NCBI GenBank assembly: GCA_964514055.1
Contig: CAZEPB010000001.1
Location: 129,437-193,436, forward strand
Length of the DNA stretch: 64,000 bases
From: SG8-32-3 sp964514055
Lineage (GTDB): Archaea > Thermoproteota > Bathyarchaeia > Bathyarchaeales > Bathycorpusculaceae
Direction of reading: 5' to 3'
The notes under the pieces were generated by a model. It ran no database searches. It was not told the DNA's origin and worked only from the letters and a program-made list of their open reading frames with translations. Each line of letters begins with the position of its first letter. Within the stretch, counting starts at the first letter, position 1. A program made the position numbers and the translations under genes. Positions 7,572 to 13,972 of the stretch are shown piece after piece.

Positions 7572-8231
7572 ATGAAGAAACCTGAAGTTCATTTGGAACC
7601 CAAAACACGAGCGTCAAAAGTGATGGAGCTGCTTGAACAGGAGCACCCGGACGCAAAAGTTGCCTTGCACTACTCGAACCCGCTTGAGTTGCTCGTGGCG
7701 ACTATCCTCTCCGCCCAGAGCACCGACGAAACAATAAACAAGGTAACCAAGACCCTGTTCAAAAAATACACGAAGCCAGAAGACTACACCAACGCAGACC
7801 TGAAAGAACTTGAACAGGACATACGTTCCACAGGCTTCTACCATAACAAAGCCAAAAACCTGCAAAACTCAGCCAAAATACTGGTGGAAAAGTACAACTC
7901 GAAAGTTCCCAAGACTATGGAGGAACTAGTCAAGCTTCCAGGCGTAGCGAGAAAAACCGCCAACATCGTCCTAACCAACGCGTACGGCGTCATAGCCGGC
8001 GTAGCCGTGGACACTCACGTGCGCAGACTCGCCCAAAGGCTCGGGCTCTCCGAGAACAATGACCCAAACAAGATAGAAAAAGACCTTATGAGCATCGTGC
8101 CAAAAGACAAGTGGATGCGCATCACGGACCTCCTGATTTTCCACGGCAGACGCGTATGCACCGCCAAGAAACCTAAATGCGCTGAGTGCGTGCTGAACAA
8201 GATTTGCCCATCTGCTTTCACTTTCAACTGA
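7572..8231 (+). CDS. nth: Endonuclease III (DNA glycosylase/AP lyase)
   Basis: A 219-residue base-excision-repair enzyme removing oxidised pyrimidines and cleaving AP sites. The helix-hairpin-helix/GPD core is evident: LPGVARKTA carries the catalytic Lys128 and VDTHV carries Asp147. The C-terminal iron-sulfur loop has Cys196-x6-Cys203-x2-Cys206-x5-Cys212, the canonical spacing. Length is normal. ATG 7572 follows AGGCGG. The nearest neighbour, 54 bases downstream, is a peroxiredoxin on the same strand, which suits an oxidative-damage theme, although that gene has its own TATA-like sequence. Confidence 0.96.
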   Translation: MKKPEVHLEPKTRASKVMELLEQEHPDAKVALHYSNPLELLVATILSAQSTDETINKVTKTLFKKYTKPEDYTNADLKELEQDIRSTGFYHNKAKNLQNSAKILVEKYNSKVPKTMEELVKLPGVARKTANIVLTNAYGVIAGVAVDTHVRRLAQRLGLSENNDPNKIEKDLMSIVPKDKWMRITDLLIFHGRRVCTAKKPKCAECVLNKICPSAFTFN

Positions 8232-8284
8232 AACGGTACCAATTTATAAGACACTGAGGTCACTCAATTGAGGATTGTTTTGAA

Positions 8285-8764
8285 ATGGCAAACCAAATCA
8301 AGGTTGGAGACAAAGCACCAGACTTCACTTTGCCCGACACCAACATGAAACCGCGAAAACTGAAAGAGTTTCTCGGCAAAAAAGTAGTTTTAGCCTTCTT
8401 TGTCGGCGCTTTCACCTCCGTCTGCACGAAAGAGATGTGCGCTTTCAGAGATTCCATGGCAAGGCTAATCGACCTGAAAGCTCAGGTTATCGGGATAAGC
8501 GTGAACGACCCCTTTTCGAACAAGGCTTTCGCTGAAAAAAACAGATTGACCTTTCCGATACTGAGCGACTACAACCGCCAAGTCATAAAGGCTTACGGCG
8601 TTGAGACCCCTGATTTCGGTGGGCTTAAAGGCTACACGGTTGCCAAACGTTCAATTTTCATCGTGGACAAAAACGGTGTGGTCCGTTACGTGTGGACAAC
8701 AGAAGACCCGACAATAGAGCCAGACTACAGGGAAATAGAAAACGCCTTAGAAAACATAGAATAG
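8285..8764 (+). CDS. Peroxiredoxin, PrxQ/BCP-like
   Basis: A 159-residue thiol peroxidase of the AhpC/TSA superfamily. It begins with GDKAPDFTLPD. The active-site loop GAFTSVCTKEMC carries peroxidatic Cys47 and Cys52 five residues later. That C-x4-C pair is typical of PrxQ/BCP enzymes that form an intramolecular disulfide. The conserved Arg follows in the KRSIFIVDKNG strand. Cytoplasmic. Its reductant could be the glutaredoxin-like protein of 2400-2684. A TATA-like TTTATAAG lies about 40 bases before ATG 8285, so it probably has its own promoter. Confidence 0.93.
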   Translation: MANQIKVGDKAPDFTLPDTNMKPRKLKEFLGKKVVLAFFVGAFTSVCTKEMCAFRDSMARLIDLKAQVIGISVNDPFSNKAFAEKNRLTFPILSDYNRQVIKAYGVETPDFGGLKGYTVAKRSIFIVDKNGVVRYVWTTEDPTIEPDYREIENALENIE

Positions 8765-8775
8765 AACAGACCCGC

Positions 8776-8892
8776 TCACTCTTTCTTTTTCATCCAGACC
8801 ACGTAGAAATAACGCTTGACACTGTCGTCTTCAACGGAAGAAACATGTTTAATCTCATTAATGTTGCCTATCCAGAGGTAGTTTGGTTTCAA
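8776..8892 (-). CDS. Small hypothetical protein (38 aa)
   Basis: A 38-residue frame from TTG 8892 to TGA 8776. An in-frame TGA lies immediately upstream, so the TTG is the only workable start. The sequence looks like a small beta-rich domain (NYLWIGNINEI..., KRYFYVVWMKKKE). It is convergent with the peroxiredoxin gene (11-base gap) and divergent from the VIT1-like gene at 8920. No strong Shine-Dalgarno is visible; a leaderless message is possible. It fills an otherwise unexplained gap and has protein-like composition, but the evidence is modest. Confidence 0.4.
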   Translation of the reverse strand: MKPNYLWIGNINEIKHVSSVEDDSVKRYFYVVWMKKKE

Positions 8893-8919
8893 TCAAGCGC
8901 ATAAGAGTTATTAGTGTGA

Positions 8920-9804
8920 ATGAAGCTTTTTGCGTGTGCAACGGTGACTTGTTGCGTGTCCTTTGAAATCCAAGAATTGCCTGACGTTATAAGAGTAATT
9001 GTCCTGCTGAACCTGAGTAAAGGCAAGCGGATGTCAAAATCTGCGCTTAAGCGTCGCCTCGACAAAGTCTGTGTCGGGTATGCGTGCGTGGAAATGAGCG
9101 AACTTGAGAATGCCTTGAAGGAAATGGCTTCTGAAGGACTAATTGTAGAACATAACAGTACTGTTAAGCTAACTCCGCAAGGAAAAAGAATGGGCAAAGA
9201 GTGGGAAAGTCTCCTTTTAAAGAAAGAACCTATTATGGAGATTGTGGCTGGACTAGTTGACGGCTCAATAACTGGATTAGTCGTAATTATTTCTGCCTTA
9301 ATCGCTGCGTTGCAACCTAGCATAGCAATTTTTGCTGCTCTCTTGACGTTGAGCGCGGTTGCCATTACCAATTTTTCCAGTTTTCTCTTAGGTGGCATAA
9401 CGGAAGATATGGCCGATATTATCACGCTGCAGAACCTGATGAATTTCAGCTTAAGCGACATTCCAGACAAGAAAGAGCGAGATAAATCTCTGCTGCTTGT
9501 AAAGAAACTATTTGTCATATTGGACCGAGAGATACATAGGTCCAACGTCTATGCGGCGATAATCTGCGGCACCACAACTTTTCTAGCGGGCAGCATACCT
9601 ATAGCAACCTATCTCGCCTTAACAGACTTTTATCCGTTAAACATAATATTGTCATTATCTGTGGTCGCCGCTGTTGTAGGCATCTTTCTGGTCCGTTACC
9701 GTTCAAGGAAGACTCGAGTGAGCTGGAAAATAACTCTCATCGAAACCATGACCATCATAATTGTAGCAACTATTGCTTCACTTGTCTTAGGCGGAGTAGC
9801 ATAG
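8920..9804 (+). CDS. Winged-helix domain fused to VIT1/CCC1-like iron/manganese transporter domain
   Basis: A 294-residue protein. Residues about 20-95 form a winged helix (an LSKGKRMSKSALKRRL segment, then SELENALKEMASEGLI and LTPQGKRM). From residue 103 follow five likely membrane segments starting with the MEIVAGLVDGSITGLV signature, which resembles the EYIPGLVDG opening of VIT1/CCC1 iron-manganese transporters. Segments lie near 112-132, 134-155, 208-228, 233-252 and 262-290. A VIT family protein would carry Fe2+ or Mn2+ across the cytoplasmic membrane. The N-terminal DNA-binding-type domain is not standard for this family, which usually has a ferritin-like domain if anything. ATG 8920 is used; SD is weak. 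Confidence 0.75.
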   Translation: MKLFACATVTCCVSFEIQELPDVIRVIVLLNLSKGKRMSKSALKRRLDKVCVGYACVEMSELENALKEMASEGLIVEHNSTVKLTPQGKRMGKEWESLLLKKEPIMEIVAGLVDGSITGLVVIISALIAALQPSIAIFAALLTLSAVAITNFSSFLLGGITEDMADIITLQNLMNFSLSDIPDKKERDKSLLLVKKLFVILDREIHRSNVYAAIICGTTTFLAGSIPIATYLALTDFYPLNIILSLSVVAAVVGIFLVRYRSRKTRVSWKITLIETMTIIIVATIASLVLGGVA

Positions 9805-9827
9805 AAAAAGTGTTGCGTGGCAACCTG

Positions 9828-10259
9828 TTAAAGGCGTTTGTGTTCAATCATCATACACCTGTCCATAACAACGATTAAGCCAGCTTTTTCCGCTGCTTCA
9901 GCCGCTTGTTCATTAACTATGCCCAACTGCATCCAGACAACATATGGCTTTCCATACATCGTTTTCAGCTTAATCGCTTGTTCCACTATCAGCGGCACAT
10001 CCTTTGAGGGTCTAAAAATGTCAACAACCTCTATTGTTTTCTGAATTTCAGGTGGAATATCAAGAAGGCTCTTGTAGCTTTTTTCGCCTAGAACTTCATC
10101 TGCAAAGGGGTTTACGGGTATTATGCGGAAGCCATGGTTTTTCAGGTATGCGCTGACTCTGTGGCTGTCCTTGCCAAGTTCTCTGGATAATCCTACTACG
10201 GCAATGGTTTTGTATTTTGTCAGGATTTCTTTTATCTCATTTTGGCTCAAGTGTGACAC
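9828..10259 (-). CDS. CoA-binding domain protein (YccU-like)
   Basis: A 143-residue single-domain Rossmann protein of the CoA_binding_2 family. The nucleotide-binding start is TIAVVGLSRELGKDSHRV, with the IIPVNP strand and the late motif PYVVWMQLGIVNEQAAEAAEKAG that places a Gln/Asn near the CoA pocket. The domain is related to the N-terminus of succinyl-CoA ligase alpha but lacks the catalytic C-terminal part, so it probably binds CoA or acyl-CoA in a regulatory or carrier role. It lies 24 bases downstream of the HtrA gene (stop 10284) on the same strand, so co-transcription is likely. Confidence 0.9.
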   Translation of the reverse strand: MSHLSQNEIKEILTKYKTIAVVGLSRELGKDSHRVSAYLKNHGFRIIPVNPFADEVLGEKSYKSLLDIPPEIQKTIEVVDIFRPSKDVPLIVEQAIKLKTMYGKPYVVWMQLGIVNEQAAEAAEKAGLIVVMDRCMMIEHKRL

Positions 10260-10283
10260 TCCTCTGGATTCGAGACCAAAAAT

Positions 10284-11219
10284 TTAGGGTGTTTCGCTTA
10301 GTTTCAGTTCAAAGAAGTGTTCTCTGCCGTTGCGCAACGCGAAAATCCTAACCACATCGCCGACTTTTCTTTTGTGTATTTCCTTAACCAAGTCTTCGAT
10401 TCGTCTGGTTTCTACGTTGTCTAGTTCTAAAATAATATCGCCGTCAGCCATCCCCGCTTCTTCTGCAGGGCTTCCTTCAGCAACTTTTGTCACGAGAACC
10501 CCTCGACTTACTGGTAAACCGTAATAGCGCGCTATCTCTTCAGTTATGCTTAAGCCTATTATGCCGAGCCAAGGTCTTATGGCTATTCCATCGGTCACTA
10601 TTCCGTTGGTGCACGCCTTCGCCGAGTTAATGGGTATTGCGAAGCCTATGCCCTGCGCAAAAGGTATAATCGCCGTGCTTATGGCTACGACTCTGCCTTC
10701 CAGGTCCACTAATGGACCACCGCTGTTTCCCGGGTTTATAGCCGCGTCTGTTTGAACAAGATTTTCTAGAATGCCTCTTTGCGACTCTATGGTTCTGTTG
10801 ATTGCGCTGATTACGCCTGAAGTCACGGATGGTCCTCCAGCCAAGCCGAAGGGATTGCCTATGGCGTAGACGCTTTGTCCTACTCTGAGCTTGTCTGAGT
10901 CTCCAAGTTCCGCGGCTTGAAGGTTTTCGCGGTTAACTTTTACAACTGCTATGTCGTGTACGGCGCATGAGCCAACTATCGTGCCTTCTAGAACTTCGTT
11001 GTTCCAGAGGGTTACGCTGATTTTTTCTGCTCCCCCGACCACATGGTTGTTGGTGAGTATGAGCCCTTTTGGGTCAATTATGGTTCCTGAACCCATACCT
11101 GAAACTGGCACTGCCTGATAGAATATATTGTGAACGAGTTTTGTGGTGCTTATGTTGACCACGCTTTTGCTTACCTTTTCTATTATGTCTAAAACGTTTT
11201 TCTCGTCGGATGGCGACAC
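10284..11219 (-). CDS. HtrA/DegP-type serine protease with one PDZ domain, no signal peptide
   Basis: A 311-residue trypsin-like S1C protease. The catalytic triad is His59 (LTNNHVV), Asp89 (CAVHDIAVV) and Ser166 (NPGNSGGP). A single PDZ domain covers roughly 215-305 with the binding-loop motif RGVLVTKVAEGSPAEEAG. No signal peptide or membrane anchor is visible at the N-terminus, so it is predicted to be intracellular, unlike bacterial DegP. It would degrade misfolded proteins. A CoA-binding protein gene follows downstream and the COG2522 regulator lies upstream on the same strand (35-base gap), so the three may form one transcription unit. Confidence 0.93.
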   Translation of the reverse strand: MSPSDEKNVLDIIEKVSKSVVNISTTKLVHNIFYQAVPVSGMGSGTIIDPKGLILTNNHVVGGAEKISVTLWNNEVLEGTIVGSCAVHDIAVVKVNRENLQAAELGDSDKLRVGQSVYAIGNPFGLAGGPSVTSGVISAINRTIESQRGILENLVQTDAAINPGNSGGPLVDLEGRVVAISTAIIPFAQGIGFAIPINSAKACTNGIVTDGIAIRPWLGIIGLSITEEIARYYGLPVSRGVLVTKVAEGSPAEEAGMADGDIILELDNVETRRIEDLVKEIHKRKVGDVVRIFALRNGREHFFELKLSETP

Positions 11220-11254
11220 TTCTTTTTGCCTCGAAAAACATTTTGGATTTTGTT

Positions 11255-11656
11255 TTAAATAGTTTTCCAGTCTTTTTTAGATCGGTTTGAACTGCAAAAA
11301 TCACACTTTTCCAAATCTGCGCTATCTATTTTTTCCTGACAGAGCTGGCATATCAACCCTTTTTCTCGGATTATTTTGCACGTTTTACAGAAAAGTTCCA
11401 GAAGTTCTGTCTTTTGGTGCGCGTTGTACAAGAGCAAGTTTATCATTTGATCTATAAGTGTTTGCACCTCTGGCACGTTTTCGATTGTTATGATGTTTCC
11501 CCGGTCTTTTGATGTGTACCGGCTTATGGCGGATTGAGATAAACCAAGAATTTCTGCGACTTGTGTTTCTTTCATTCCGTGTTTTTCTACGATGGTTCGT
11601 GCCATGAGGGCTCTTATTGCAGGCAAAACAGCTTTAACTCCTACTTCGCATGGCAT
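11255..11656 (-). CDS. COG2522-type helix-turn-helix regulator with C-terminal zinc-binding motif
   Basis: A 133-residue archaeal regulator. The N-terminus MPCEV...VLPAIRALMARTIVEKHGMKE leads into an HTH (TQVAEILGLSQSAISRY) near residues 30-52. The C-terminus has a Cys cluster (FCKTC, ICQLC, KCDFC) expected to bind zinc or an Fe-S cluster. The frame can start at TTG 11662, but ATG 11656 gives the family N-terminus. A TATATAAAT box at 11699-11707 directs transcription leftward, and two copies of an ATGAC-N4-GTCAT dyad begin one base beyond it. These are plausible sites for this protein (autoregulation) or for the divergent regulator at 11830. Confidence 0.88.
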   Translation of the reverse strand: MPCEVGVKAVLPAIRALMARTIVEKHGMKETQVAEILGLSQSAISRYTSKDRGNIITIENVPEVQTLIDQMINLLLYNAHQKTELLELFCKTCKIIREKGLICQLCQEKIDSADLEKCDFCSSNRSKKDWKTI

Positions 11657-11698
11657 GAGCAAAATCTTACACCAATTATTCTATTTCTGCTAGAAATG

Positions 11699-11707
11699 TA
11701 TATAAAT
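11699..11707 (-). promoter_or_regulatory. TATA box of the COG2522 regulator
   Basis: TATATAAAT on the + strand, read leftward as ATTTATATA. It lies about 43 bases upstream of ATG 11656, placing the transcription start near 11675 with a short leader. It abuts the twin dyads at 11708-11741, so a protein bound there would block or recruit TBP/TFB. Confidence 0.6.
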
Positions 11708-11741
11708 ATGACGCATGTCATAATCATATGACGTATGTCAT
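11708..11741. promoter_or_regulatory. Twin operator: two ATGAC-N4-GTCAT dyads, 20 bp apart
   Basis: The sites are ATGACGCATGTCAT (11708-11721) and ATGACGTATGTCAT (11728-11741), identical except for one central base. Each is an inverted repeat with 5-base arms. They are spaced 20 bp start to start, about two helical turns, so two dimers would bind the same face. They lie in the divergent region between the COG2522 gene and the Cys-rich winged-helix gene. The bound protein cannot be identified from sequence alone. Confidence 0.75.
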
Positions 11742-11829
11742 GACGGGAAGATATCTCCTAAACAATCTTTTTCGCCCAATCTCTCACTCCTTTACCCGTC
11801 AGGACACACGTCAAATAGGGGAATAATAA

Positions 11830-12774
11830 ATGAGAGCGGCTCTGTCAGTGTCTAAAAGCGCAGAGAAGAATCATGATTTGGCAGAAATGCTGAGGACGTT
11901 GGATGCAGAATGCAGAGATTGTGCTCCGTTGACTCCTCTTGAATGCGTAACGCGCTGTAATGTTTGGAAGCTGAAAAACGAGCTTAGAAGATTACGCGAA
12001 GCTATGGATAACCCGAACTTCATAAAAGACCTGTTCAACGTCTTAAAAAATGAAACACGGCTACACATTCTAAACGCAATCGTCAAAGGACGCTATTCCG
12101 TGAGCCAACTCCAGCAGGAACTCAAAAAAGCAGGCTACACACACAGCCAAGAAACCATCAGCGAGGAATACTTACGTCCATTAATGGAAGTTGGGCTCGC
12201 TACCGAAGCTCGAGACGAATACTACGCAACAATGTTCGGGGGCAGACTAACAGAGTTGCTCGAGAATTTTCCCGAATTCGTTAACGTTTTGCCAGCTCAT
12301 TCTGAATGTTACGAGGAAACTCTTCTCAGTGCGTTGCTGTCTGGACCCAAGACCTTTCAAGAGGTGGAGGAGCTTATCCCTTCAAAAATTGCCTCGCGAG
12401 TTCTGAAACGCCTAAAAACAGGGGGTTTGATAGAAACCCCTGAAGAAAGAGACTACGTGTTTTTCTTCAAGTCTAAGCGAGACCCAAACAAGGAAACTTT
12501 TTCCTTAACCGAGAGAAAAGTTTACGATAATATCCCTGAAGAAGGAATTTCCGCTAAGAAACTTGCGGATGAAGCAGAGCTTTCGATTAGAAGAATCTAC
12601 AAGTACCTGAGAGGTCTGAAAGGGAAAAAACTTGTGTTCACAAGGAAAACGCCGAAGACGTATGGCTTAACCGCGAAAGGCGAAAAGCTAGCATCCTTAG
12701 TGCAAGAGCTGCAAAACCTAGTCGAGGAAACCTGGAACTCGTCAGAACAGGTAGTCAGCAGCGAGAAATCCTAA
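11830..12774 (+). CDS. Cys-rich N-terminus + tandem winged-helix transcription regulator
   Basis: A 314-residue cytoplasmic regulator. Residues about 27-46 contain Cys at C-x2-C...C-x3-C spacing (AECRDCAPLTPLECVTRC) followed by the helix VWKLKNELRRL. This could be a metal or redox sensor. Residues 62-125 are an ArsR-like winged helix (LKNETRLHILNAIVKG, SVSQLQQELKKAG). A middle winged-helix-like segment follows (LLSALLSGPKTFQEVEEL), and residues 220-295 are a third winged helix (LTERKVYDNIPEEGISAKKLADEAELS). ATG 11830 follows AGGGG. Upstream are the twin dyads at 11708-11741. Downstream, after a 222-base gap, come lactate dehydrogenase and the copper ATPase CopB, so copper- or redox-responsive control is an attractive but untested idea. 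Confidence 0.8.
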   Translation: MRAALSVSKSAEKNHDLAEMLRTLDAECRDCAPLTPLECVTRCNVWKLKNELRRLREAMDNPNFIKDLFNVLKNETRLHILNAIVKGRYSVSQLQQELKKAGYTHSQETISEEYLRPLMEVGLATEARDEYYATMFGGRLTELLENFPEFVNVLPAHSECYEETLLSALLSGPKTFQEVEELIPSKIASRVLKRLKTGGLIETPEERDYVFFFKSKRDPNKETFSLTERKVYDNIPEEGISAKKLADEAELSIRRIYKYLRGLKGKKLVFTRKTPKTYGLTAKGEKLASLVQELQNLVEETWNSSEQVVSSEKS

Positions 12775-12839
12775 ATCAGAGCAGCAAGCGATTTTTCAGA
12801 TAAAACTTGGGGTGTAAAGAAACTGTTGTGCTCACGGCA

Positions 12840-12862
12840 GACTACCCCCTCCCTTATATATA
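12840..12862 (+). repeat. C-run/TATA element, copy 1
   Basis: GACTACCCCCTCCC followed directly by TTATATATA. The same arrangement recurs at 33277-33300 (+) and 31003-31025 (-), with a looser copy near 52517-52537 (-). Here it points toward the lactate dehydrogenase gene but lies about 135 bases upstream of its start. A second TATA-like TTATATAG near 12943 lies closer. It may be a composite promoter with an activator site fused to TATA, or the promoter of a short RNA. Confidence 0.55.
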
Positions 12863-12996
12863 GAGTGAAGCTTAAGTAGCCTGAATAGTTCACTTAAGAG
12901 TTGTCGATTAAAACTATCAGCTTCAAATGCTGCACTCAACACAGTTATATAGCATTCTGCAAATATTACATTGGAAGTTGTTTTGAGGCGCGATTT

Positions 12997-13956
12997 ATGG
13001 AGAACAAATTTTGCGCTCACCCTGCAAAAGTTACGGTAGTTGGCGTAGGGTCCGTCGGAGCTTCCTTTGCCTATTCTTTAATGATTCACGGCGTGGTATC
13101 CGAGATAAGCCTAATCGATGCCAACGCGGAAAAAGCCATGGGTGAAGCCATGGATCTTGAACACGGCTTGCCTTTTGTGCAGCCTGTAAGAGTAAAGGCT
13201 GGAGACTACGGAGAATGCGCGGACGCCGACATCGTGGTTGTCACTGCAGGGGTAGCGCAGAAGCCAGGAGAATCACGATTAAGTTTGGTGGAACGAAACG
13301 TAGCGGTCTTTAAGCAGGTCATTCCGAAGATAAAAAAGCATAATGATCGGTGCATTATTTTAGTTGCCACAAATCCCGTTGACATAATGACTTACGTTTC
13401 TTTAAAACTGTCAGGATTCCCGCCCAACAGAGTAATCGGTTCAGGCACTACACTGGATACTTCACGCTTGCGCTCCCTGATAGGGGAACACTTTAAGATT
13501 GACCCAAGAAACGTTCACGCCTATATTATCGGCGAACACGGCGACAGCGAAGTGCCAGTTTGGAGTTCAGCGAGCATCGCAGGAGTAACTTTAAAAGAAT
13601 ATTGCCCAATCTGCGGCATGAGATACGACGAGCAGTACTTAGACACTATTTTTGAGCAAGTGAAAAACGCGGCGTACAAAATAATAGAACTCAAAGGAAG
13701 CACATACTACGCTATTGGTTTGGGCTTGACCAGAATCGTCGAAAGCATAATTCGAGACGAAAACGCAATTCTCACAGTCTCCAGCCTACTGCAGAACTAT
13801 TACGGTGTCAGCGACGTTTGCCTAAGCGTTCCTTCGATATTGAATAAAGATGGCATCGTGCAAACCATCAAGTTGCCGCTCGAAGATGGTGAAATCAAGA
13901 TGTTCCAGAAGTCCGCCAGCATAATGAAGAAATTGATTCGGTCTTTGGACATGTAG
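12997..13956 (+). CDS. ldh: L-lactate dehydrogenase (NAD-dependent)
   Basis: A 319-residue Rossmann dehydrogenase interconverting pyruvate and L-lactate. The NAD site is VGVGSVGASFAYSL near residues 14-27, and Asp41 ends beta-2, favouring NAD. Within GVAQKPGESRL, Gln88 sits at the specificity position, where lactate dehydrogenases have Gln and malate dehydrogenases Arg. Arg94, Asp154, Arg157 and His181 (GEHGDSE) complete the catalytic set. The frame is open from 12901, but ATG 12997 after TTGAGG gives the normal N-terminus. The gene ends 16 bases before the preferred copB start, so the two are probably co-transcribed. Lactate dehydrogenases are less common than malate dehydrogenases in archaea, so the Gln call deserves checking. 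Confidence 0.9.
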   Translation: MENKFCAHPAKVTVVGVGSVGASFAYSLMIHGVVSEISLIDANAEKAMGEAMDLEHGLPFVQPVRVKAGDYGECADADIVVVTAGVAQKPGESRLSLVERNVAVFKQVIPKIKKHNDRCIILVATNPVDIMTYVSLKLSGFPPNRVIGSGTTLDTSRLRSLIGEHFKIDPRNVHAYIIGEHGDSEVPVWSSASIAGVTLKEYCPICGMRYDEQYLDTIFEQVKNAAYKIIELKGSTYYAIGLGLTRIVESIIRDENAILTVSSLLQNYYGVSDVCLSVPSILNKDGIVQTIKLPLEDGEIKMFQKSASIMKKLIRSLDM

Positions 13957-13972
13957 GGTGATGGTGAAGAAC

